DNA of 64,000 nucleotides. Source: Aphis gossypii (Eukaryota > Arthropoda > Insecta > Hemiptera > Aphididae). Made by a program: the position numbers and the translations under genes. Position 1 is the first letter of the stretch. The number at the start of each line of letters is the position of its first letter. Below are positions 16,205 to 28,200 of this stretch, one piece after another. The notes below the pieces were generated by a model. The model saw only the letters and a program-made list of their open reading frames with translations, did no database searches and was not told where the DNA came from. The stretch is from the NCBI RefSeq assembly GCF_020184175.1, contig NC_065532.1, forward strand, positions 39,432,287-39,496,286, read 5' to 3'.

Positions 16205-17186
16205 CAGGGCTCGGATTTTAAAGCATAATAAGCACACAAAAAACCATGATCAAAAATTAATATGAACTAGTCATAAACATGAAAAAAAAATGAAAAAAAA
16301 ATGTATTTAAATTTAAAAAAGCATAATAAATTACCATGTATTTCCTAAGATTTGCACTAGTGAAACTGACTCTATTGTCTGACAGAATCTTTTCATACAT
16401 AGAAAACGAACTCTCTACACCCACTAAAATGATCAGTGCCTATTTCATACAAAAAGTTTCAAATTATTTATAACACTAAATTTTAAATTTTTAAATGGTC
16501 GATATCGATGTTATAAGCATTCTGACCGTATAGGTACTACAGGCTATATGAAGACCTATAATGCATTTAATAAACAAGCCGATAACGAAAACAATAATAA
16601 TCTAATATAATAATCCGCATTCTGGGTTTTTACATTTCTTATTAGTTATTTTTATTTTATTACAATAGCATAATAAACATATAAAAAATTCACAGTTGGA
16701 ATAATTTAAAAAAAAGCAAAACAAAATTGGTTTATTTGGAATCAAAATGACGTGAAACAGATTTACGTATAAAAATTAGATCTCTATCTCATTTATAAAA
16801 AAACTAAAGAGTATCTACACTACATGCAGATACATCAGTACATGTATATGTCTTGTTTCTACTGAATATAGTTGACATAAGAATGCCAATGTCAATTTGG
16901 TATTGAAATAAAAAAAAAAATAAAAAATAGTAAAGATAAAAAAATTAAAAAAAGTTAAAAATAGTTAGATTAAACTAATAATATAATATATTTTTTTTTT
17001 TTGTTATTATTTTTTTTGTACATTTTTACATAGCAACCGGTTGTTATAACAACCATTTGCTATAAACAATCGCCGTCTCAAATGGTAACATTCTAAGTGT
17101 CGGACAAATTAACAGAATGACCCCCAGCCATAAGACATATACATGTCAAAAAAAGAAATATATTATGCTTTAAAATCCGAGCCCTA
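16205..17186 (-). mobile_element. Non-autonomous hAT-like element nested in the family A MITE
   Basis: Terminal inverted repeats start CAGGGCTCGGATTTTAAAGC at 16205, with the complement of TAGGGCTCGGATTTTAAAGC at the right end. Both sides carry the perfect 8-bp duplication attatata (16197-16204 and 17187-17194). On the minus strand a decayed frame reads VGVESSFSMYEKILSDNRV and SFTSANLRKYMVIYYA, the pattern of the C-terminal dimerisation region of hAT transposases. The catalytic part is missing, so the element cannot encode its own transposase. 982 bp long. Confidence 0.82.
16320..16430 (-). pseudogene. hAT transposase C-terminal remnant
   Basis: Minus-strand frame open for roughly 35 codons with ESSFSMYEKILSDNRVSF. 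hAT transposases end in a hydrophobic dimerisation block containing 'VERSFS.Y...L...R..L...N....' and this matches that layout. Only this fragment remains inside the element at 16205-17186. Confidence 0.55.
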
Positions 17187-19097
17187 ATTATATATGTTTA
17201 TAGTAGGTGCATAAACCTTACAATAATAATATATAACATATTAAATAATATGAATTAAATAATGAATCATTTATTTATTTATCATTTAAAAAACCATTGT
17301 AGCCTTCTAGATTTTTTAAAAAAACCTAGTCAATAATTTCTTCAACATCCAATCTTATGTTGCTATGAATTTAAAGCTTTTGAAGCCCATTCAATCTAGA
17401 CTAGAATTAAAATAATATTCAAAATTTAAACAATGAATAAATACAACAAATATCTCATTACCTAATGAATAGGGAATATTTATCTCCTTTATAGAATTTA
17501 TTAAACATGTTTTTAATCTTTTTATACAAACTAATTCAGTGATATGAGTTAAAAAAAAGGTCTAAAATATAATATATGTAATTATGTCCCTAATCTCCCC
17601 CCGAAAAGACGCCACTGACAGGACCACAATGTGCCCTGTATGTATAGTAATGATTGTAAAATAAAATTACCATCGTGTAATATTTTAAGTATTGCAAATG
17701 ATGATGACCAAGTCAAACCAACGTACCTATACCTATAATGATAATTTAAAAATAAACTTGTTAATATGGGTCTCTAATTATTCAAGTAGATTTAAAATAG
17801 TATTCTGCAGTTAACAGTAAAATCATTAATTAACACGATATCGTCAAAAGTTTCTCATCTCTACCTTCCGTAGACTAAAAACTCATGCACTCGAGTAACT
17901 TTATTGCTTAGAAAACATTTTATCTGATTCCCTTGCATAGTTACGATATATATATCGTATATCTCTTCTCAATCATTAAACTAAATTTATCTGTACAAAA
18001 GTTTTTATATAAATAACGCAACCCATCCTGTTTATATGATACCCACCCAAATATTTTATACCAACTTTTTTTTAAACTTTATGATTTCATTACATGTAAT
18101 CGTGTTACTCTGCAGCAAGTATGGTAACTTTGATGAGAGACAGTTTTCAAAATGTTAATCAAATTAATTTCCCAACCAACAAAAACCTAAGTTATAGCTA
18201 TAATTAAGATATTTTTTAAACATACGAGTGTAATGAATATAATTTTAACAAATAAAAAACCATTGTAACAGTAGATAAAAATTCTTAGGCTTTTTTAACG
18301 GATAAATTTTCCTATAGTAGATTCGTATGTGTATACGATAATAATAAACTATAGAAAATACGATAATCTGGCGATGTCGTTTGAAATGAACGGATGGAAA
18401 AAAATGAAATGTGTTCTGCAGATAACACATTGTTAGTATATATAGGTACGTTTTCTGTAAGTGTATTATAGACGTAAATAATATAATATTATACTGCAAA
18501 CGTTTTCTGTATTACTTACGCAGAAATGACAACAACATATATAATATAGCATTAAATTCACCGAGTTAAAAATGTAACTATTTTCCGTCTCGAATGCCAT
18601 AAAAAAGTGCAATGTACGTATTAGGTATATATTATATATAAATACATAGAATAATACTATAATATAAAAATATAATGAGTGAAATTTATTATATTATGTA
18701 ATATGTATATATATATTCTGTGTGCTGTATAGTGTACCTAAATATAAGATAAAATAGTATAAATTATTTTACCTGAAATCACATCTTAGTTATAGTTGTA
18801 CGGGATGATCCGTTTAAAAGGACAGGTCTATACTCCATATAAGTTATAACTAGTTAGTTTAGACGCCAGTGAGTTATAGTAACCTATTCAGCGGAGATAA
18901 CTAGTGAAATCTATAAAAAAAAAAAAAGTCGACTTAGTTAATTAAATTATTATTCGTCCTTCTATAATATTGAAGGTAATATTTATAAACATACTATAAT
19001 AGTATAATGTATATAACAACGTTGAAAGTAATTTATTTGTTGGATTATGGTCCTATGGATTTAAAAGTATTATAACAAGCTTTTTTGTCATTCACAG

Positions 19098-19220
19098 CGG
19101 TTAGAATCGTCCTCAGAGGCAAAGCCCACGCAGAATGGCAAGTGTTGGTTAGCGGAGATCGTTCAGCTATAAAAGACGATCAATACTTCATCGACAATCG
19201 ATCGCTAATCTTCGGAAAAG
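19098..19220 (+). CDS. ARRDC exon A (first visible coding exon)
   Basis: Acceptor ttcacag and donor AAAG|gtttgt. The exon opens with the last two bases of a split codon (phase 1 upstream), so a further upstream coding exon must exist. It encodes VRIVLRGKAHAEW, the second strand pair of the arrestin N domain, followed by a loop ending FIDNRSLIFGK. No stop occurs in this frame. Confidence 0.88.
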
Positions 19221-22200
19221 GTTTGTAAATACGCGTGTAAAATATATAAACCGGCTTGGGTGAAATATTTTTTTTAAGTATTTGGATTAAATATTCAAAT
19301 ATATAGATATGAAAAATAGTATTTTCAATATGAATTCGAATAATATCTTTGAAATACTGTAAAAGTATTCCAAATACGTTTAAAGTTATATTTTCTTTTA
19401 AATATTAAAAGCATCATAATTGTCTTCAAAAACAATGAAAATTTAGCCAATGTTAAAATATATTGTACAAGGTTAAGGACTTTTTAATACTTGTATGTAT
19501 AACATTGATAATTTATAATTTACAACATTACAATAAATACTAAAATAAAATATTTATTTTTTACCAACTACTTACTATAAAAGAAATACTTTTGGGAAAT
19601 AGTATTCTCAATAATGTAGGTACTTGGAATACTTCTCTCTCGTTGAACTTATATAAAATAGAAATGGAAAGTATGTTATAGTGTTTCATACAAAGTAATT
19701 CTTCACTAAAAAAATGTTTAAAAAAAATGTATTCTAGTAGACCGGCAAGACGGTCCCGCTCCAATCCTGCCGCGTGGAATTCACCACTTCCCGTTCAAGT
19801 TTCAACTTCCTCAAAGCTCGCTGCCGTGTTCATTCGAGAGCAAACCTGGATACGTCAGATACTACATCAAGGTAAACGCCGAATGCGTGTGAATGCTGTT
19901 TATAATACACTGCATTCATAAATTAGACCTAAAACGTATATTTTATCAATAAATTGTAATTTCCATTGCTTCTTATATATCATAAATTAGTTGCATTTGA
20001 TGATCTTTTCATTTGACATAAATCATGCACGGTTTATGTCAAATGAAAAAATCAAAAACATGTTTTCGGGCAAATTTTGTTGTAGTCGTGAAAAAAAAAG
20101 AAACCTAAAATTTATTGTGGGTGCATTTAATTCTTATTCTTCCTGATCGGGTGATGGGTCTTTTCCGCAGGTCACCCTCGACATACCGTACGCGTCGCCT
20201 CCGCAAGGCATGAAGTACTTCACCATCATAGGACCACACATTGACTGCATGGACGATCAATATCTGGTGAGTAATATACGATGAGATATGAAAAACTTAA
20301 AGTAGTTTTAAAAAAAACATCTACTAGTTATAATACGCACTCGTTTTTAAGGCCTGGCATAACGAATTAATGAATTGAAGTTAAATTAATTATACCTTAT
20401 TAGCTTAATGCACTAATTTATTATTTTTTTCATTTACTTAATTTTAACATTCTTTTCCCCCTATCTTATTTTAAAAATAACGTAATATTATACTGATTTT
20501 TCCAAAAAATAATTTAATTTTAAATTTACATTACCAAATATAATAAATATAGTGCTGCTATTAAAACGACAAATTAAAAAAAATAATAAAAAGATAAATA
20601 TATGATATTAGCACAATATATTATCTATATTGTACAGGTGCATTATCTAAATGTATTGTTCTACATTAAAATTAAAAAAAAATGCTATAAGGTATTTTAA
20701 AATGAAATTCGTTAATTTTAAACTAATGTTAATTTAATTATGGCTGACTCAAAGTGTATATAGTCCCAATTGTTGAGATTCAGTTAAAAACAATATTATC
20801 ATCAATAATTTTTCCAGCATTAACCAGCAGATGACATTTGATAAACAATAATCTATCTGTTTGAAATATATATTTTATATGTTTTTTAAAATTCAAGTAA
20901 AGATTAGTACAAATGTGTAAGAATGTCATTACGAATTATTTTAAACTTTTAAAGGCTTAGGCGTATTTATGTCGCAACGTTTTGTGTAGTTTAGACAAAC
21001 AAAATATAAATAATATATTATTTCATCATTTAAGTAGTCACCTTATATATTTACAATTATAAATGCAAAATTGGTAAATATTTAATTTACACAATTAAAA
21101 TTAACTAAATAAGGTAAATATTAATTATTATTGATTATTTAATATTTAGTGGTCAATTTTTTTTAACGAAAAATATTAAAATAACATTACTTAATAAACA
21201 TCTTTACTATGCAAATATAAATACATAATAATTAAATAGTTAGTATAGACTATAAATAGATGTAACTAATGATAATACATAATATGTGTGTTAAGTATAT
21301 GTGTTAAAATTTATAGCAATCATATTTAGGTTTTAATTTATCTAATTTAAATATCGAATTATTTTGAATACCTGGTATAATATTATTAATCATTTCACTA
21401 CCTTAATCAGTCGATTTTCACACTAAGACATAATCTGGCAAAGAAATTTAACTTTTGTTATTATGTTGTTATTCTTAATTATAAATTATACAATATACTT
21501 GTAATATCTTGAAAACAGTATCAAACTAAGATACTTTTTAAAATTTAAAACAATTTAAAATCATAATAGGATTACTTATTCTTATGTATGATATAACTTC
21601 CCAAAATAACGATATTTACATATTGTAGATATACATTTATGAAAAAGGGAAAAGAGGTATTTTTAAGAGTGTACTTATAGCTTAGTTACTGGAAAATATA
21701 AACATTTACAGGATTTACCAAAATTTACGTAAGTAATTCATATCTGGTTATAGTTTATAGTTTATTGATGTGCACTATACAATATTACAATTTACAGTTT
21801 ACACATTGAATTTGTTTTGAATATCGTCGAGTTACAAAACGCGAAAGTAACAATTTTAACTTTGTATATACTAAACAAACAACAGCAATATTATTTTCGT
21901 GATTTTCAAACAAATATAAGTACAATATATAAATGTTTAAAAAGCACATACTGTTACATAAGTATGTAATTTTATGTATTTAGGTATACATTTATATATA
22001 CAGATTCATAATATATACACGCATTATTTTCTAAAATTGCTTTTTATTTTTTTATTTTCATAGTGCCTTTTAAATTTTTTTTCATTGAAATAACAATAAT
22101 AACCTAATATATAGATCTTTGAATTTTATATATTAAAGCAGAATATTTGACGAAAAATGACCATACATAAATACTGAATAAAGCAGTCGTTATTTTATTT

Positions 22201-25200
22201 TTCATATGCCGATTTTTAAGTTTAGACAAGTGAAATAGAAGAGCAAACATTCGTATAACCTCGCAGACTCTATATCGAGGTTACTTATAAAACATAATAT
22301 ATAAGCTCAGATACGGGTCGACATTTTTTTATACCTTTTCAATTTCGAAATTATAAACAAAAATGACCCAATAAAACGAAGGTCGTAAGTTAAAAATAAT
22401 ATTTTTTAATATTTTTTTTTTTTTTTACAGCAATATATAAATTGTAAAAGTTACAAACTTACAATTAACATATTATACCAAAAACATTAAAGATACTACA
22501 CAAAGCTATTTTTATCAAAATGTTCATTTTATAATGTTTTTCACAAAATATGTAAGGCCATTTAATTTGTAACACATTTATACCATTTACGAAAGGACGA
22601 ATGAATAGAAATTAAAACTAACGATATCTGGACAAACATCCTTAATTCTGCAGAGCTTTATAAAATAACATGTAGGTTATTATATTACCTATATCAAAAC
22701 ATGCATCTATAAAAGAAATAATTATATCATTATAAATTATAATTATCGTGCATATCGTTTTGTATGTAATAAAAATAAAAAGATTATAATCAATCACTTC
22801 CGGATGTATCTTGGTGGAAGAACTATAAACATATTCAAAGCACTTGAAAAATTATTATAGTTTCGCACGAAATAATGGTCTGATTTTTTATGGACCATTT
22901 ACCTAACCCTACTTGACGTTTGCAAAAGTTTCAGCAGAAGCGGGGAAACGGTTCGCCAAAAAATACACACTCACACAAAGGTTTTTAAGAGCAAAATTTA
23001 AATTAAAAAAAAAAAAGGAAATTAACATTATAAACTTTACCTGAGAAATGAGCGACCAACTACATAATATAAATACATATTTATTATATATATATATATA
23101 TTTATATTTAACAAGTTATTAATAATATATATTGTACTTCATACTTTTTCAATGCAATCTTTTTTTGTTGTTATGTTGAAAAAGTAGCATTTATTTTTGT
23201 TAAAACTGGTGACACTAAAATAAAAAAAAATAAAGAATCATTTTAAATTTTTTTATGCAAATGTAAGTACATTGTTTAAAGTTTTTCTAACATTTTCATA
23301 CCATAATTTTATGAAAGCTATAATTATTGATGTTTAACATAATGGAAGTACACTTATTTAATCATTAAAAATATACGTAATAATATTATACTACCCACTA
23401 CCCAGAGGGTTGTCTCAAAGATTAATTTTCTTATTATTTCACTGTAAATAGTATTAAAGTCGAAATAGATTATAGAATGATAATTATTTTCTATTTAAAA
23501 TCACATTGTAAAATAACCTGTCTTTATAGCCCTTAAAATTATTATTTTATGGGTTAATGCTCGTGAATATTCTATCACTATATGAGATTTTATTTGTATT
23601 ATAGTTCAGAAACAATATTCAATATTTTTGATACATCTCGTAACATATTTCAATTTATGTCAAAAATCAACAATATAGTTAATGAAACATTTATTATTAA
23701 ATTGTAACAAGGGTAAGCGTAGATAAGCATGAATTCAGAACAGTAAATCAACTGCAGTCTGTGGTCTTTGAAAACCATATAATTTAAATAAACTTCATTT
23801 TGTTATTTATTTATTTTGCGTATTATATAATATGATAATGACATAATTATAATATTTAAATTCAATTTTACACGAACAATAATTTCTTAAATAATACGTA
23901 CCGATAATTTAAACAAATTTATTGTTGTACATTAAGTGTTTATTAATTAAATCCTATAGTTTATTTATTTAAAATTATGGTAGATACATTTACGTGCAAT
24001 TATATCGATGCTATAGTGGGTTAGAATCTAACTAGAATAATTAGGTAGGTAGGTACTCTACTGTAGGTAACGACACGAAAAATACTACAACCGAATACAA
24101 AATGTAATTTTTGTTAAAAAAAAATAAGAATACATGTTTATATCATCATAATATGAATTGTATTCATATGAAAAACAATTTTATTTTAGTGTTACATCAT
24201 AGTGCAGCACGGAATTTGAGAAATGTTAGTATCCATAATAATTATAGACGCACTTATAATATGTACAATGTACACCGTATTAAAAGTTTATTAAATTACA
24301 CTACAATAATAAATTTACTGTAAAAAAAAAAAAAATGCTCTCACAATTTTATAAAACATACGAAACTATTCAAGGGTATTTTCCATGTATTCTCTTGATG
24401 GTCCATATCTCTGAATTCTAGAAAACACTTTATTTTTTATTTTTTTATACAAACCGCATTTAATAAATAATCCAAATAATAAAATTATGTCACATAAAAA
24501 AAAGACTAATATTATGAGACAGGAAAGGGTTGGCAGCAGCCCTCTGGTATATATATATATAGGAAACTACCAATATATCTGTTATTATGTTATATCATAA
24601 AATAAATCTTGTTTATTTTACGACGACAAAAAATTGTTATTGATTTATAAACGTATTAAAAATAGTTCTTAACTAACAACGAACAGCATACACATATAAT
24701 ATTGGTGTTAAGTCGATGCGGTTATACGAGTATGTAGGATTGATAAGATTAAATTATTAATTAACTGAATACCTATATACTAACAATTTCCTGTTTTATT
24801 AAATACTTCCTATATCCTCTAAATGTGTAAATATGTACGTATATGTGTTATGAGAAATTCGGGGCGGTATTGTGAACATAATACAGAATGAGGATTTTAT
24901 TGATGCGTTTAATGGCTATACTAACTTTTATGTCAGTTTTTAACTTCTGTGATGTTTTAACACAGTTATAAGTATCAGCCAATTATAAGCACTAAGATTT
25001 TCAAAATAATTACTGAAGTGGTTTTTTAAGTAATTAAAAAATTTTAATCATAATCTTTATTTTAAAATTAATATGTATATTGTATATATAGTAGCCACTT
25101 AAATTTATAGAAAAATCTGTAAATAATTCCCAAATATTTATCGAGTTTACACTAAGTAATATTTATCTTATAAAATTAGTTTAAGTAAGGTTTGAATTTT

Positions 25201-28200
25201 CGCTTATATTTATATCGACTATGCCATAAGTAGACGTGATACAGTAGTAATGAAGTGATGCCATGATAATATTATGACAATAGGATACATGTTTAACTTA
25301 GGTATAGTGTAAGTTCCATCGAATTTTTTATTAGATTATTCAAAATATATAATATGTTGTGCTGTGTCCACAGTCACAATAAAAAATAATATTATAAAAG
25401 AATTCAACTAAAAAACAATTTTAAGAAATTATTAAAATAATTACACGATTTACTCAACAAGTAATATATATATAAAAATTATGTTTTAAACATAATAAAA
25501 TAAAAACTATATAAATACCTATTATATATGTTTGTTAATTACTTACTGTGCCCAACATCATGAAAAATAATACAAAAAATATAAATATAAATTAATAAAC
25601 CATAAAATAAAATATATAACTAGTCGTTGGTATTAAAAATTAATCAATAGAAGTATAATAAATGGTAGAAGTAGCGTCTTTTAAACAAGTTACTTAGTTA
25701 AATATCGAACGTCAAATTCTAAAAATGGATTTTTAATTACTTATTAGTTTCTACTATTTCAATTCCAACTTAGAAATCTCATGAATATCTGTATAACAAA
25801 ATATATTTTTTAGTCCGTATAATAGTCCATGATTATACAAAGTTTATGTATATATATATTAAATATTAATATATTATATTTACGAAAAACGTTCTGTTAT
25901 ATCCGTCAACCTACCTATAATAATATGTAATATAATACATATTAACGTGGTAACGTGGTAACAGTACTCAGTTCTTAGACCTCAAACCGTAAAATGTCGT
26001 GAATAAAAAATACACAGCCACACATATTATAATATATTATTATTTGCACATTGCACAACATAATATACTATATTATATTGTATAGTTAGGTATGTGCGGT
26101 TCATACAGTATAATGTTTAGCCAAAAGTTCATGTTTATACAGACGGTGACCCCGTCACGTCAAAAATAATTACTATAATTTAAACAATTATAATAAATAC
26201 TAAAAGTTGTCCGAATTACCACCAATTTTTAATTTACACAATTGCCGGGTAGGTTTTGTATACTACCGAACTTCATAAGCTCGTCTACGTGATAATTTAT
26301 AACGTGCGATGTTATATGTATACAAAGCAAGTTCTTTATACCGCTTTTAATATAATATATTATAATGGAGTGTAATATATTATATTTTATATTATATATA
26401 TGTATATGCATACTAGATGATTAATTAATAATTTTACGGTTTTACAAACATAATTCTCAGTAAATGTATGTACAATGTACATTTTAAATATTTTTTTACA
26501 TATTTTGAAATTTTCGACAAAATATATTTTCAATTACACTCCGTTCATCTTATACTTAAATACGTATAACTATTTATAATAACTTACAAATAACTAGTTC
26601 AATTTCGATTTTTATATTATGATTCTTAAAATATTAGGTTTAAAATTCGAAATTAAAGCCAAATAACAATGTAAAAAAAAAAATTATTTTAGATGATGTT
26701 AAAATATACACAAATAATGGAATAACAAAATACCATAAACAATTAGGGGCTGTAGTGAAAAATTATAAATTATCTACAGTCAGGAATACAATAATATCCG
26801 CAAATCAACCATAAATAGAGCCAATCACTATCAACCATTCTTAAAAAAATATAAAACTACAATAATTATTAAACATTCATATTATTTAGAGTTCACAGTG
26901 GACAGAAAAAAAGGAACTAAACCAGGGTCCAAGACACCAAATAGAACACCGCATTAACTATACAAATCATCCTGGAACACCTTAAGAACTGAGAAGGACC
27001 TTCAAAGGGTCACCTAACGGTCAAATGGCCTACAGCTATGACAAATCGTCGGTCACAATTAGAATTTCCTCATGATTGATTAAAACTACTCGGTCACAAA
27101 TCTGGCGAAGGCATTCTAACAGAGCATACCGTAATATTAATGTATATGGAATAAAAACCTAATGGAGAGCTGCACCAGCAAACACCGTCTGTGATGTCAT
27201 TCACCGGTCACACGATGGTTGTACCGACAACAAAGCGCGTGGATACAACACCAGACAACTAATGCGACAATATGTTACTGAAAATGACAGTAATCCTATT
27301 GTAGTAGAAAGAATAAATGATTCTCGTAATAAAAGCATTTGGAAGGGATGAGACACCGTGTATAATACAATACACGATAAAAACTGCATCGACTAAACGT
27401 CACAGTTATAATAAGGAGAAGCACTATAGGGGAGCGCCTTTATCGGAAACTAATAACAATTAAAGATAGCAATTCTACTCTCCAAAATCACCTACTTAAT
27501 TGTAGGTGACTGCGGAGCCATAGAGTTAACTAAGTCACATAATATTATATTGTATATCCAACACCATCTCAATGAAAAATGTATATTGTTTTGTACAGTA
27601 TTATTTAAATATATTTTTTCCAGATTATTTTTAAAAGAACTATAAAGAATATAAGAATAATAAAAAAAAAAACTAAATAAATCCAATTTGCTACCAGTAA
27701 CCGTCCTCAAAGTTATATATCAGAACAAAAAAATAAGTAAAACCCATACATTTATTGTTATGCTATGATAAATCTAAATATATATATTAATGAACTCGTT
27801 ACTCTTTCCAATTATATGACAACATAATTTACGAATATTATAAGGTACATATTACATAATATATCTAAATACTTATAAATACAATATTATAATTACTATG
27901 GTAAATTTAATTTTACTCAATATTTTTCTGGTTGAATCAAACAATTATTCAAACTGAAAGTTGTATTATATTTTAAGAAATACTCTGTATGAATGTATAG
28001 AACAACTGAGAATAGCAAGGCGGCTATCTATGAACTTCCGGCAATTATATTATAACTATAAACCAGACACAAGTATTTTAAGACATTTATTGTAAACTTA
28101 AACTTTGGTAGAGTGGTGTGAATATAGTTTAGTCTTTAAGAGTTTTATGAGTGGGTCTGCAAAACTTGTATGCGATTTCCATGAAAACTATTTCAGATTT

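Larger units (their letters stand above)
16074..17617. mobile_element. MITE (family A) split by a later hAT insertion
   Basis: The left end CAGTAGCGGTATTTAG is followed by gagaggggagatattatgac. The right end is ctccccccgaaaagacgcc followed by ACTG. Left and right ends are imperfect inverted repeats, and both match those of the 200-bp element at 45008-45207. Flanks gtaggacc (16067-16074) and acaggacc (17618-17625) agree at 6 of 8 positions, with a one-base ambiguity over the first C. This suggests an aged 8-bp target duplication of hAT type. Without the nested insertion the host element is about 550 bp. Confidence 0.65.
1..19097. other. Gene-free stretch upstream of first visible arrestin exon
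   Basis: About 19 kb of very AT-rich DNA with stop codons in all frames and no exon with a recognisable domain. The first exon of the arrestin gene (usually carrying the strand with a PGQ/PGE turn) should lie upstream of 19098. I searched by eye for Pro-Gly-encoding, GC-richer segments and found no convincing one, so it is probably beyond the left edge. This stretch may therefore be intron, intergenic, or both. It contains an interspersed repeat near 573-1110, an inverted repeat at 5852-5908, and a nested transposon at 16074-17617. Homopolymer and AT-rich simple tracts are frequent. Confidence 0.6.

Noticed and set aside
19727..19921. 64-codon plus-strand open frame over ARRDC exon B
   Set aside because: Wrong frame; the frame encoding the HHFPFKFQLP block with matching splice sites is clearly the real one.
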